From Ypsolopha sequella (Eukaryota > Arthropoda > Insecta > Lepidoptera > Ypsolophidae): 64,000 bases of DNA. The position numbers and the translations under genes are program-made. Under the pieces are notes generated by a model. That model saw only the letters and a program-made list of their open reading frames with translations. It searched no databases and was not told where the DNA came from. Positions 55,177-64,000 of this stretch are shown here, piece after piece (the first letter of the stretch is position 1; the number at the start of each line of letters is the position of its first letter). Location of the stretch: contig OW204000.1 of assembly GCA_934047225.1 (NCBI GenBank), positions 12,170,001 to 12,234,000 of the forward strand, given 5' to 3'.

Positions 55177-55573
55177 AGAGAAAAGCATCGTCAGGACCAC
55201 CACAATCTCTAAGCTCATTCATTGCTTCAGAAATGGAAGGCAAAGACAATGATCCAACAATGAACGTGGTAATATCCTTGAAATTAGGTAAATATTTAGG
55301 AATTAATATTATATTTTAATATTTGTTTGTGAAACTTGAGTATTTTTCTTTAATGGGTTTGCATTATTTTATAATTTATAGTAGGTTAAAAATTATTCTA
55401 TATACTTAGGTAAATTGAAACTTATTTATTATGTTTTTCAGAGAAAAATATCTTTTGGACCACCACCATCTCCAGGCTCATTCATTGTATTAGAAGTGAA
55501 CGGCAAAGACAATGATCCGAGAGTCTCTGAACAAAAGACGATTGAAGACTCGATTCGGGCAGATTCATTTTAA
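55177..55573 (+). pseudogene. Two consecutive exon-like pieces, GKDNDP type
   Basis: TTTCTCAG then the first piece (55,177-55,264), which lost its end to a deletion; TTTTTCAG then the second (55,441-55,573), SPGSFIVLEVNGKDNDPRVS followed by EQKTIEDSIRADSF and TAA. The two pieces are homologous to each other, so the exon was tandemly duplicated. Beyond lies an A-rich stretch (55,580-55,850) rich in GAACAAGAAAATGAA that would encode Glu/Gln/Lys repeats (for example STEQENEKQSAQQKKEEKEK). Unrecognised. Confidence 0.4.
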
Positions 55574-56394
55574 TTTACAGCAAATGTATTACAAAATATA
55601 AAACAAGAAATTGAAAACCACAGTACAGAACAAGAAAATGAAAAACAAAGTGCACAACAAAAAAAGGAAGAAAAGGAAAAAAGAAAATTAAAAAAAAACG
55701 AAAACATACAGAAAATTTATAACAATATATAGAACAAGAAAATGAAGACCGCAGTACAGAACAATGAAATAAACAAAGTACAGAACAAGAAAATGAAGAA
55801 CAAAGAGCACAACAAAAAATTAAACTTATCTAAAGTGAAGAACAAAATAAAAAGCAGAAGACTCTGATCAAGAAAATATATACATATATTTACCAAATTG
55901 AGGATTTACCTGCAGATCAGAGCTTACAAGTGTTAGCGAGGTGAAACTGTGGTACAGATAACGTAACATAATTAAAATTTACACATTAAAAAATATATGT
56001 TTTGTTTATTTTACGTGCGAATACAATCTTCATAAAAATAAAAAGTAAAAGTTGCATCAACATCATTGATTGTGTGTTAACTAACCCTAGATAATTAAGC
56101 CTTCCTTGTATATAACTAACACAATGAGTTCTTTTATTACTCGAATAAAGAAATATTATTATTATTATTATTATTATTATTGAAACCGTTACTGAGTACC
56201 CATAATATATTACATACTATCGGTTTCATTGTGAGACACGCAAATAACCGATACATACCACTCAAGTCTTTAAAGCACCGAAATCAACAAAAATTGTAAC
56301 AAAATAATATTTTATCAATATATTTTTTTGTTTCGTCATTATCGTTCAAAAATCATTCAAATATAAAAACAGAAACTTTTTATGAAAAATTGTT
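55574..56394. other. A-rich and microsatellite region
   Basis: GAACAAGAAAATGAA repeats to 55,860, then AT-rich sequence with an (ATT)n tract at 56,155-56,180. AATATATTACATACTATCGG TTTCATTGTGAGAC at 56,205 recurs at 57,160. Confidence 0.6.
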
Positions 56395-56480
56395 TGACTG
56401 CAACCGACGACGGCTGACGCTACCATCATTAGACGGTTACCGCCGACAAGGTTCGACGTCTAAAGTTACCTCAAGCCTCT

Positions 56481-56640
56481 GGCCTACCATGAGTTTGGCA
56501 CTCGATACACGTTAGCGACAGCGTAAAACATTTGTATGAGTTTAGCGGTTCTAGCGGTATACGAGAGGAACCAGAATTTCCAATACATTATATTTTACGC
56601 AGTCGCCAATGTATATCGAGTGCCAAACTCATGGTGGGCC
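56481..56640. mobile_element. Foldback element, 160 bp
   Basis: GGCCTACCATGAGTTTGGCA CTCGATACA pairs with TATCGAGTGCCAAACTCATG GTGGGCC, continuing imperfectly through GCGACAGCGTAAAA/TTTTACGCAGTCGC. Flanked by GGCTGACGCTACC-type sequence related to 745-1,017. Confidence 0.8.
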
Positions 56641-57007
56641 TACTGTTGACGGTTACCAACTGCAAAGTGGCGCTCGTCTGTTACCGCTCAAGCCCAAGAT
56701 TTATAAAGGTCTGACCCCAATATCAACTTGGTCACTTTCGGGTATCCTCACATAACCGATTTTGATGACATGTTACATTAGAGCAGGTACTGTATGTAAC
56801 TGTTGTATATGTTTTATATATTTTCGCGATCTCAGTACTATCACCACTAGTTCGCAATTACTATAACCACTAGTTCGTTTTCAAAACTACCAAAATATCG
56901 CCGTGTAGTAATAGGTACAGAATGGTCACATCTTTCTGTTACAGCACCATAGCCTATTGAGCTTGAAAAGTTATAGTTATAGGTTTACGCATAAAACAAT
57001 GCTACAT

Positions 57008-57280
57008 AATAGTACATTACGATACGAGAGCGATGAGTCGAGAGAAAGTTTCTCGCACGAGTTTCGTATAATTTTTTATAGTACAAGTGCGGAAAATCCC
57101 GACTTTACACACGCTGCGCGTGCGTAAAGTGGTCATTTTACGCACGGTGTGCTATAAAATATATTACATACTATCGGTTTCATTGTGAGACCCGCAAATA
57201 ACCTCTTCGCCTTCGGCTCGTGCCGCAAACTCACACTCGTCAGAAAACGTTTCATCGCTCACGTATCGTAATGTACTATT
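57008..57280. mobile_element. Foldback MITE, 273 bp
   Basis: AATAGTACATTACGATACGA GAGCGATGA at the left pairs with TCATCGCTCACGTATCGTAA TGTACTATT at the right. Interior has TTTACGCACGG/GCGTAAAG hairpins. Non-coding. Confidence 0.8.
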
Positions 57281-57849
57281 CTACCTCGCTACGAGGTGTG
57301 AATCATTGCGACGCTAGCGATCTTTGTAGAGGGGCGCGGGGCGTCTGCGCAGAGGCATGCGGGGAGCAGCGCCTGTAACTCCCCGGAGGTGAGGCCGATT
57401 GCTCAAGGCCGTTGGCGTGGGTAATCACCTTAACATTCCACTTACGTTACTTTCTAGCTTCTTTCTAGCGTAGGCGGTGTCTGACGCCAATGTCATACCT
57501 ATATACCTCTACAGTCTGCTCTGTAGGTAAGTAGTAGCAGGTAATATTATTAGGATACCTATTACCGAAATAATGCGTTGCTTATTTCTGTCTCGATAAC
57601 TTATTTCCTTCTTCAATAACAATTTTGGTCTTTAGTGAAACCTTTATGTACTCGAAAGCATTGCTAATAATATGAAACTTGACTCCGACCAACTATTAAA
57701 AAAAAATTGTCAATAATTGTAGACGAGACTTTGAGTATTAAAGTTGGTTAAATACTAAACTACGTATGACGAAACTACGTATTTTTCTTCTAACGATTGC
57801 TGATCAATTGCTAATTAGAATTTGTATAGGTACCATGTTTAATTACGCC
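57281..57849. other. No recognisable feature
   Basis: A GC-rich patch at 57,310-57,420 (GAGGGGCGCGGGGCGTCTGC) has no gene I can name. Confidence 0.45.
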
Positions 57850-57853
57850 TTAA

Positions 57854-58282
57854 GGGGCTTGGTATCGCTCAAGGGTAATTTCTAAAGCCTACCTCGTTTA
57901 TGGCCGAACCAAAAATATTGAAAAAAAAGTATATGAATTATCAACTCTAACACAATGTATGCAAAATTATTTCTTTTTTATACCACCAAAACTTCTATAT
58001 GAAAAAAAAATCTAACCGAATGATGTTTTTTGGCTTGAATTCCCTACTGCTCCTATGCGGCTTGGTCGATTTAGTTCATGTATGCTTTGAGTAATAGATA
58101 AATTTGATAGCTGTAGACATGTGAAAAGTATTATTTTCTCCTATTTCGCCCTCTCAAGAACGCAGCGATCGTCGTAACAGTCACTATGTATTACGCGCTG
58201 TTATGAACGTTATTTCAATGTCGTTCTCGTCGATATTCGTACCGACAAATATCGAGCTGCTAATTTGGCGACACTAATCGCC
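57854..58282 (+). mobile_element. TTAA-flanked element (family A), best-preserved copy, 429 bp
   Basis: TTAA at 57,850-57,853 and 58,283-58,286; starts GGGGCTTGGTATCGC and ends GTCGCCAAATTAG-complement ..CACTAATCGCC. Contains TTTCTAAAGCCTACCTCG and GGCTTGAATTCCCTACTGC. Non-coding. Confidence 0.8.
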
Positions 58283-58286
58283 TTAA

Positions 58287-58609
58287 CGTTTAATCTTCCT
58301 TCCATATTAATTATTACCTTCATGAAGGATTATACTCATCTCCACACAATACACGTATTATTGAACACGTCAAAGTACGAGTTAATTAACTGTTTCCTAC
58401 CCCGAATCGTTGCGTAGATTAGCAACCAATTCTGAAGAAAAACAACACTGCATAGGCCTATTATTGGTCTCACGTTAATTGTTAACGGTACATTGGATAA
58501 AATAGGAGCTGGTGGCTCCACAATTAAGACTACGGTACTTTAAAATGCAGCACGCGCTGTTATTCCGTTTTAGAAAGCATTGATAGTGATGGGCAGTAAT
58601 TCACCGCTC
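58287..58609. other. No recognisable feature
   Basis: Nothing supported. Confidence 0.45.
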
Positions 58610-59030
58610 GGATGAGTTCCAAATCGGCGGCCCAGTGCGAGACTCGTGCACGAAGGGTTTCGGAAACAAAACGGGTACGGAACCCTATAAAAATGATGGT
58701 AAATAACAACAATAAAGATGCCACAACAACAACGAGGCTACAAAAAACAAGCCGCTAAACAATACGGCACCCTCTGACCAATTTGACAAAATGTAAAACT
58801 TTAAGATAGAGTAAAGACAAATAACGTTAAAATAGCTACTTTATCGATATTTTTTGTATTGAGACCCCCTTGTGTTTAAATTTTTTATTTTGTTTATTTG
58901 CCGTCATCATAGAGGCCATCGTAATTGCTAAAGCTGTAGACCCCTATGCTGTGACAGACGGACAGACAGCGGAGGCTTAGTAATAGGGTCCCGTTTGGTA
59001 TTCTTCGGTTGTGGAACCCTAAAAAGGGCT
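58610..59030 (+). mobile_element. GGTACGGAACCCTA-type dispersed repeat
   Basis: GGGTACGGAACCCTA near 58,673 and ACAGACGGACAGACAGCGGA then TTAGTAATAGGGTCCCGTTT and GGAACCCTAAAAA at the end. A very common lepidopteran retroposon-like repeat; non-coding. Confidence 0.65.
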
Positions 59031-59767
59031 CTTATAGATTACGTCAAAGCCAAACAATCAAAGACAAACCCATTCATGTAGTCATCACTTTACAACGATA
59101 TATTTTCCTGAACAAGGGGTTATTGATCTGCAAAAGAAGCGGCTTTCTCCATTGTCTCCACATTCTGCCTAGACGTGCTCAAGTAGCCGTGTAGCAGCGT
59201 TTAATACAGCTATTTCCTTACTCCACTCGTGTTGGCTATTTTTGTAGCAATATCGCTTTCATTGCACAATCGTAATGGAGCTACATCTGTTTGATAGACA
59301 GGCTGCATGAGAGTATTAGCTAATGGTATAGTAGTAGATCGGGCACGCACGGCACGATTGTTCGTATCGAATCACTTCTATTTTGGCTGAGCTACATACA
59401 TATGCTTGAGCGATCATAGAAATTGAGAGATGTGTGGAAAGAATTTATTCATTGTGCAATATGTTTACTAATTTTGGTATATTTGCTGAGTGTTTGCCAC
59501 AGAATATTTATTGACACGATCAACACTTCTTGTGAAAAACAAACGCTAGTGGTTCAAGAAGCAAAGTACTTATAATTAATCAGTACGTAAAGGTAGTACA
59601 TACTTATTACGTGGTTCTGCTTGGATAAACATGATCACTGATTATAGTTTCGGAATACTTTTTACCTTTTGAATAATTGCAGTTTGGTTAAGAACTAATA
59701 ATAAATGTAGCTTAACAACGCTACACTACAACGTATTCCGGAACTAATTCCTACCTTCGTTAGAAAT
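59031..59767. other. No recognisable feature
   Basis: Nothing supported. Confidence 0.45.
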
Positions 59768-60208
59768 AGGGTGACCATTTCGAAATTTCAAAAATCTAGA
59801 CATAGTAAGCCAAACATTTCAAAAATAGCCCGGACATTTTAGCCACAAAATTTAATTATAATCCCCACTCGCAGCGCACGCGTGATAGATCTAGAGGGAT
59901 TACAAACATCACATACATATACTCACACCTGTCTCCCAGAGGGGTAGGCGATCCAGACACACCTCTTTCGCCTCTTCCACATCCATCAATCTAGTCACAC
60001 AAGCTCTTCTATTGCGGGTACTTTTGACATTGCCCTTCTTCAGTATGTCGCCAATGGGATTACATGGATATTTAATGCGCAATATTCAATATTCATTAAA
60101 AAAAAACTATGTTAAGAAATTCGGACAAATTAAAAAGCAAGATAAAGTCCGGACGGAAGGCCGAAAGTCCGGACATGTCCGGACAAATCCGGACGAATGG
60201 TAACTCTA
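59768..60208. mobile_element. MITE with GGGTGACCATT ends, carrying a LINE tail
   Basis: Starts AGGGTGACCATTTCG and ends CGAATGGTAACTCTA, with TA on both sides. The right part is built of TCCGGACATGTCCGGA words. At 59,935-59,998 it contains the LINE-like tail also found in the satellite elements, in minus orientation. Confidence 0.7.
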
Positions 60209-62004
60209 GTTAAGAACAGAAAATAGATGAGGTGAATAACCGAAGCACTCAGTGTAAGGAAATAAGTTAAGCCAAAGCAATCCCATCGTTGCTTTTACAT
60301 AAATGAGTAATCCTGTAACAAGGATGAATGTATTATCCCTGTGAAGTTCAAAGGATATATATTTTTCCATTAGTTAAATGGATTTCGAATGTCTTATCTA
60401 CTTCTTTTACGATACTTTGTCGCAAAATTTAGAAAAAACCGTATTTTGGTATGTAGGCAACAGGTATTTTTTCAGTTTCATTTTCTGTGCACTGCCAACT
60501 AAATAGCAGGGTAATTGGTACTGTACTGAAAATATTGAGATCTACATTTAATTTCGTAAGCTTCCCTTCATATTATCATTTCAGTTCGGAAAAAACGTCT
60601 TGTTTTGTATTCATCCTCAAACCACAAATACTTATGCAAAACGATTCCTCAAAGTACAATCAATACCAAGGTCAATACGATAACGAACCACAAATACTTT
60701 TGAAATAGGTACATCCATTTTGAATTTTCATTTTGTTCTCTTAAAAATACAGCTCAAAATCCGAATCCCTAAGCAGGAATAATGACATTGAGCTATTCTA
60801 AATAGAGACACAGGGACGTGTGAAGATATTTATAATTTCACACCCACTGCACATGATGTACCCAGTCAGTCAGTACACACTATACCGGAAATAGTCTCAG
60901 ATGACACCGGAGGTTTTAAATTCTGAACCTTAGCATCGCGTAATACAGCATGTTTTGTACATGTTGGAACTGCTGATAGTATACCTATAAGTAGATATAC
61001 TATATGTATCTACCAAGGTTTACGTAATTTTACTCTTGGTAGAGGAATTTTCTATTTCAGTTTTTACGTATGACACGTTACTAAAGAATGTTAGGACTTC
61101 GTATTAGGGCCACTGCAGGAAGACGTATATTTTTTCCTCCTTCCTTGTAAAAATCTGATTCTGTAGAAATAGGTAATTGGCACATCGGTGAGCGACGGGT
61201 ACGAATAAATTCAGAGAAGTGGAAAATTGTAACAAGAGCGAAACATTTTTTTAAATTTTTCTTCTACATATATCAACCTTGGATAGTAAAACAAAAAATG
61301 CATGATGTAGGTTCCAGGAGCCCAGTGAAGTGATGTTTTATAGATCGTTACTAATTCCATTTTACACAGATTTACACTTCCACGTTTATTTAAATTATAC
61401 GCTCTCTCGAGTTTATTTTTTGCTTTCCGTGTATAAAATCATTAGAATTCTTCGCGCTTTTAATTAAAACAGGTACCTAAATGAATAATCTAAGGTATAA
61501 AGAAAAATGTGTTCTATGAACGAAAATCGCAAGAACTAATAGCTATTTGATTCCATTCACATTCGCATTATCTGTAAAAAGCTCATTCCAATCGAATTCT
61601 ACGGGGTCTACAATGCTAAAAGCCCTAAAATGTTTAGCCATAAAGTCCTAAATTGCTTGTAGATGTTATGTACGGAAACCAATTGCAGTATAGTTGCTGT
61701 GAAGTGACGGCAAATATAACATAATGCGGCAAGATTGCCCGCATTCTTCGCTAACATGTATCTTTACTTGCCTAGCCTAGTATTCGTATATTATATTGAG
61801 TATAGGAAGACGAAGCTAGAAATATAACATATTTTATTTTCTCAAGTAAATTGCCGTAAACTGAGGAATAGCAACAAAGACTATTTCAACTTTTAGCAAG
61901 CCTTTTTTTATCTTCCACTGGCGTTAAATCCTTTATACTTAGTGGAGTTTTTGTGTGCAGTTCGATTTGAATAAAACCTGATAAAAACACTAACGTGAAT
62001 GAAT
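60209..62004. other. No recognisable feature
   Basis: 1.8 kb of AT-rich DNA; a 73-codon frame at 60,487 has no motif. No repeats seen. Confidence 0.45.
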
Positions 62005-62055
62005 CATCCATCAGCCCGTTTCTGCCCACTGCTAGGGACGGGCCTCTTTTTTTAT
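62005..62055 (-). mobile_element. LINE 3' tail fragment
   Basis: ATCATCCATCAGCCCGTTTC TGCCCACTGCTAGGGACG is the complement of an RTE-type 3' end. Confidence 0.6.
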
Positions 62056-62387
62056 ATGCAATCTGTTTTATATACTCAGTTATTCAATACTTAATAATAG
62101 ATACCAAATATTTCGGGCCCTTTTCTATACAAAGAAATAGAATTACCTAATAAAATCGAACACCATGAACACACTCGAACTTGGAAAACGTAATTTTAAG
62201 AGTATGTACTTAACGTCTTTTTTTTTCATTTTGATATGACCCTCAGTACTACAGAGACTTGATTGTTGACATACCTTTTACATCTACGAGAAGACATCGA
62301 AAACAATATTCTTTATCTACTCCCATACTACATTAAAAAGCAGTTTTACACGTAGGTATAACGTGTTTATACCTACATTGTTTATAT
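62056..62387. other. No recognisable gene
   Basis: CAAATATTTCGGGCCC at 62,105 resembles half of the hammerhead-like motif on the minus strand. Confidence 0.4.
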
Positions 62388-62395
62388 GTAACTAT

Positions 62396-62656
62396 AAGTG
62401 GCGTGCACAGAACTTTTTGCTGGAAAAGCAAACAATTGGTCAAGAACAACAATAAAAAAAATATGAAAAAATTTAAATATCACTTTGAAAAAAAAAATTG
62501 TATGACCCAGGGTAGACAATGTCTATCCTAGAGTGAAAATTTCCTATACAAACTTTTTTTTTTTCAAAGTGATATTTAAAATTTTTTAAATTTTTTTTGT
62601 TGTTGTTCTTGACCAATTGTTTGCTTTTCCAGCAAAAAGTTCTGTGCACGCCACTG
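62396..62656. mobile_element. hAT-type MITE, 261 bp
   Basis: The long inverted repeats begin AAGTGGCGTGCACAGAAC and end GTTCTGTGCACGCCACTG, flanked by an 8-bp direct duplication GTAACTAT (62,388-62,395 and 62,657-62,664). The 8-bp target and the CAGTGGCG terminus fit the hAT superfamily. Arms extend over 100 bp; non-coding. Confidence 0.85.
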
Positions 62657-62664
62657 GTAACTAT

Positions 62665-62928
62665 GTTGTTTATCCAATGTTATAATTGTACATTTTAACA
62701 CCGCGATTCTGCGCTGCGATTGGCTCAATTTATTATAACACCGCTAAAGAGCCAATCAACAACAGCAACCAGAAATAAGTTCCGAGCTTATCCTTTATCC
62801 TTCTGGCTTCTGATTGGCCGTCAACAGCATTACCGGACGGTGCACCTGAGGTTCATGAACGAGTGTTCTTCTCATTTTGTGTGAAATTGTAAATAATGTC
62901 ACGTGAAGACGATCTTAGACAAGGTATT
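62665..62928. other. No recognisable feature
   Basis: Contains CTGCGATTGGCTC and GATTGGCCG, CCAAT-box-like words on both strands, but no gene follows. Confidence 0.3.
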
Positions 62929-63053
62929 GTGTGCAACTGAACATAATTAGACATTGGGACACTCGTGCAAAACTATTACGAAACGAACGAATAAACAAGC
63001 GTATATTCGTGTCCCAATGTCTCACATTATGTTACAGTTGCACAAAATACTAC
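62929..63053. mobile_element. Foldback element, 125 bp
   Basis: GTGTGCAACTGAACATAATT AGACATTGGGACACTCG pairs with CGTGTCCCAATGTCTCACAT TATGTTACAGTTGCAC around a 40-base loop. Confidence 0.8.
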
Positions 63054-63823
63054 TTTAGATGACGGTGCCACACGAGTCACGACACGGTAGACGGTTTTAT
63101 GATAATTCATTATTTCCAGTTGCGATTTTAAAACGGAATTAATAATAAGGTTACAATTTTCATAAGGATTTTAATTTTTTCAATGCAAGTGCTCGTAAAG
63201 GCCCACTTTTTATGCACCAAAACCGAACAGAAAGTCGATTATTTTGCCTTAGGGCTTTATTATTATTATTTTTTTTAATTTATTTACAATGGTTGGCTAA
63301 CCTGCAGCCTTTCCTGTGTACCATAAACGTTATACATTTTTTTTGCACTGTTTAACGGCTCTGGATACAGTCCTTTTGAGCCAATCATAATTTAAAGTTC
63401 ACAAGATTATATTTGTTTTATTTCCTCACACTATGCATTGACAAACGTAGTATGATACACGGGCGTAAGAGCAATAAATTAATCGTCCTCGTAATTTATT
63501 CCTTTTCGCCCTTGTAGCATAAACTACTATTATTGAACACAACGAAAATGTTTTGTGCCTTGCCCTACAAAATGAAAATCGGCATAAAGTTAGTGAGTAT
63601 ATAGAAACGAATGAATGTATTACATCATCCACACAAGTACCCACTCTCTCTGAGCCAGTGACGTCAGTCTTTGTATCGTCGTCGTCGCGTGCCAACCACT
63701 GAACGTCTCCGAGATTTATCTGTGGCACACCATTGTTTATAGCTTTTCTAATAGAAAAGATGTGCCACATTGCCCTTTGGAAATTGTGAAACTAGAATAA
63801 AGTGGTATTTGCGAGGTTTCTCT
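63054..63823. other. No recognisable gene
   Basis: A 114-codon minus-strand frame (63,426-63,770) has no domain I recognise; its middle contains GACGACGACGATAC-type Asp codons. Probably chance. Confidence 0.4.
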
Positions 63824-63911
63824 CTCTATAAACAACATGTAACAGAAATATGTGGTCATATTTGAAGACCTTATTCAGTCATTGGTATAAAACAACTTTT
63901 AATATAGGTAT
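63824..63911 (-). mobile_element. Fragment of the AACGTGTAACAG foldback family
   Basis: ACATGTAACAGAAATATGTG GTCATATTTGAAGACCTTAT matches the left arm at 24,663-24,743 with changes. Confidence 0.65.
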
Positions 63912-64000
63912 ATACACAAACCTGATATCAAAAAAAATCTACTGTTTCAGATAAACATGCAATGCCGCTCAGTTGAAATGTATATAAGAGCAGTTTTTTT

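Larger units (their letters stand above)
52509..55264. repeat. Right arm of the inverted segmental duplication
   Basis: Inverted partner of the window's left end; begins right after TTAA (52,505-52,508) with a family A end (52,509-52,735). Contains, in plus orientation, the exon-like pieces, SINE and foldback listed separately. Confidence 0.9.

Noticed and set aside
63426..63770. 114-codon minus-strand gene
   Set aside because: No domain, no splice or start context, and it overlaps simple GAC repeats.

Overview
The window looks like transposon-saturated, AT-rich DNA from an insect, most likely a moth or butterfly (Lepidoptera). That assignment rests on my recognition of repeat tails: an RTE/SINE-type 3' end finishing in CGCATTTATAATATTAG at 14,566, RTE-type CAGCAGTGGACGAACGAGGCTGATGGATGG tails (split here as CAGCAGTGGACG and GAGGCTGATGG), tRNA-derived SINEs, and GGTACGGAACCCTA-type repeats. 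I recognise no host gene. Every protein I can name belongs to a mobile element, and most are broken. Nested insertions, long inverted repeats and satellite DNA would fit heterochromatin or a sex chromosome (W), but that is inference.

Layout. 1-2,731 is one arm of an inverted segmental duplication whose partner is 52,509-55,264; each arm carries a 0.48 kb foldback element, an RTE-type tail, a SINE and exon-like pieces. 4,249-5,350 is a 1.1 kb near-perfect palindrome with a hammerhead-ribozyme-like motif in each arm. 8,055-8,822 holds a Penelope-like GIY-YIG endonuclease between 58-bp inverted repeats. 9,430-12,945 is a decayed Helitron helicase gene interrupted by a non-LTR retrotransposon fragment (10,679-12,842) with a 47-bp target duplication. 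13-35 kb is a mosaic of SINEs, foldback elements and a 490-bp tandem duplication (21,128-22,107). 35,405-39,822 is a 4.4 kb TTAA-flanked transposon with a decayed multi-exon Mutator/Kolobok-like transposase and seven 133-bp tandem repeats. 40.4-41.05 kb has further hammerhead-like motifs.

The most striking part is 41,356-49,634: two inverted copies (3.5 and 2.5 kb) of a TTAA-flanked element, each filled with a CpG-dense 8-bp satellite (CGTATCGN, about 280 and 164 units). The arms are about 98 percent identical outside the satellite, but the arrays have evolved separately. 49.6-64 kb is again SINE, LINE-tail and foldback material, including a 261-bp hAT-type element with a clean 8-bp target duplication.

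How it fits together. At least five element types end in TTAAGG...CCTTAA. The 4.4 kb transposon may be a relic of the enzyme family that moved the smaller ones. A second theme is the hammerhead-like motif found in five to six places, which links the foldback elements to Penelope-like retroelements. Arrows of age are visible: a TTAA element sits inside a hammerhead loop, a LINE inside a Helitron, a LINE tail inside a SINE, and a tRNA-core foldback inside the Kolobok-like element.
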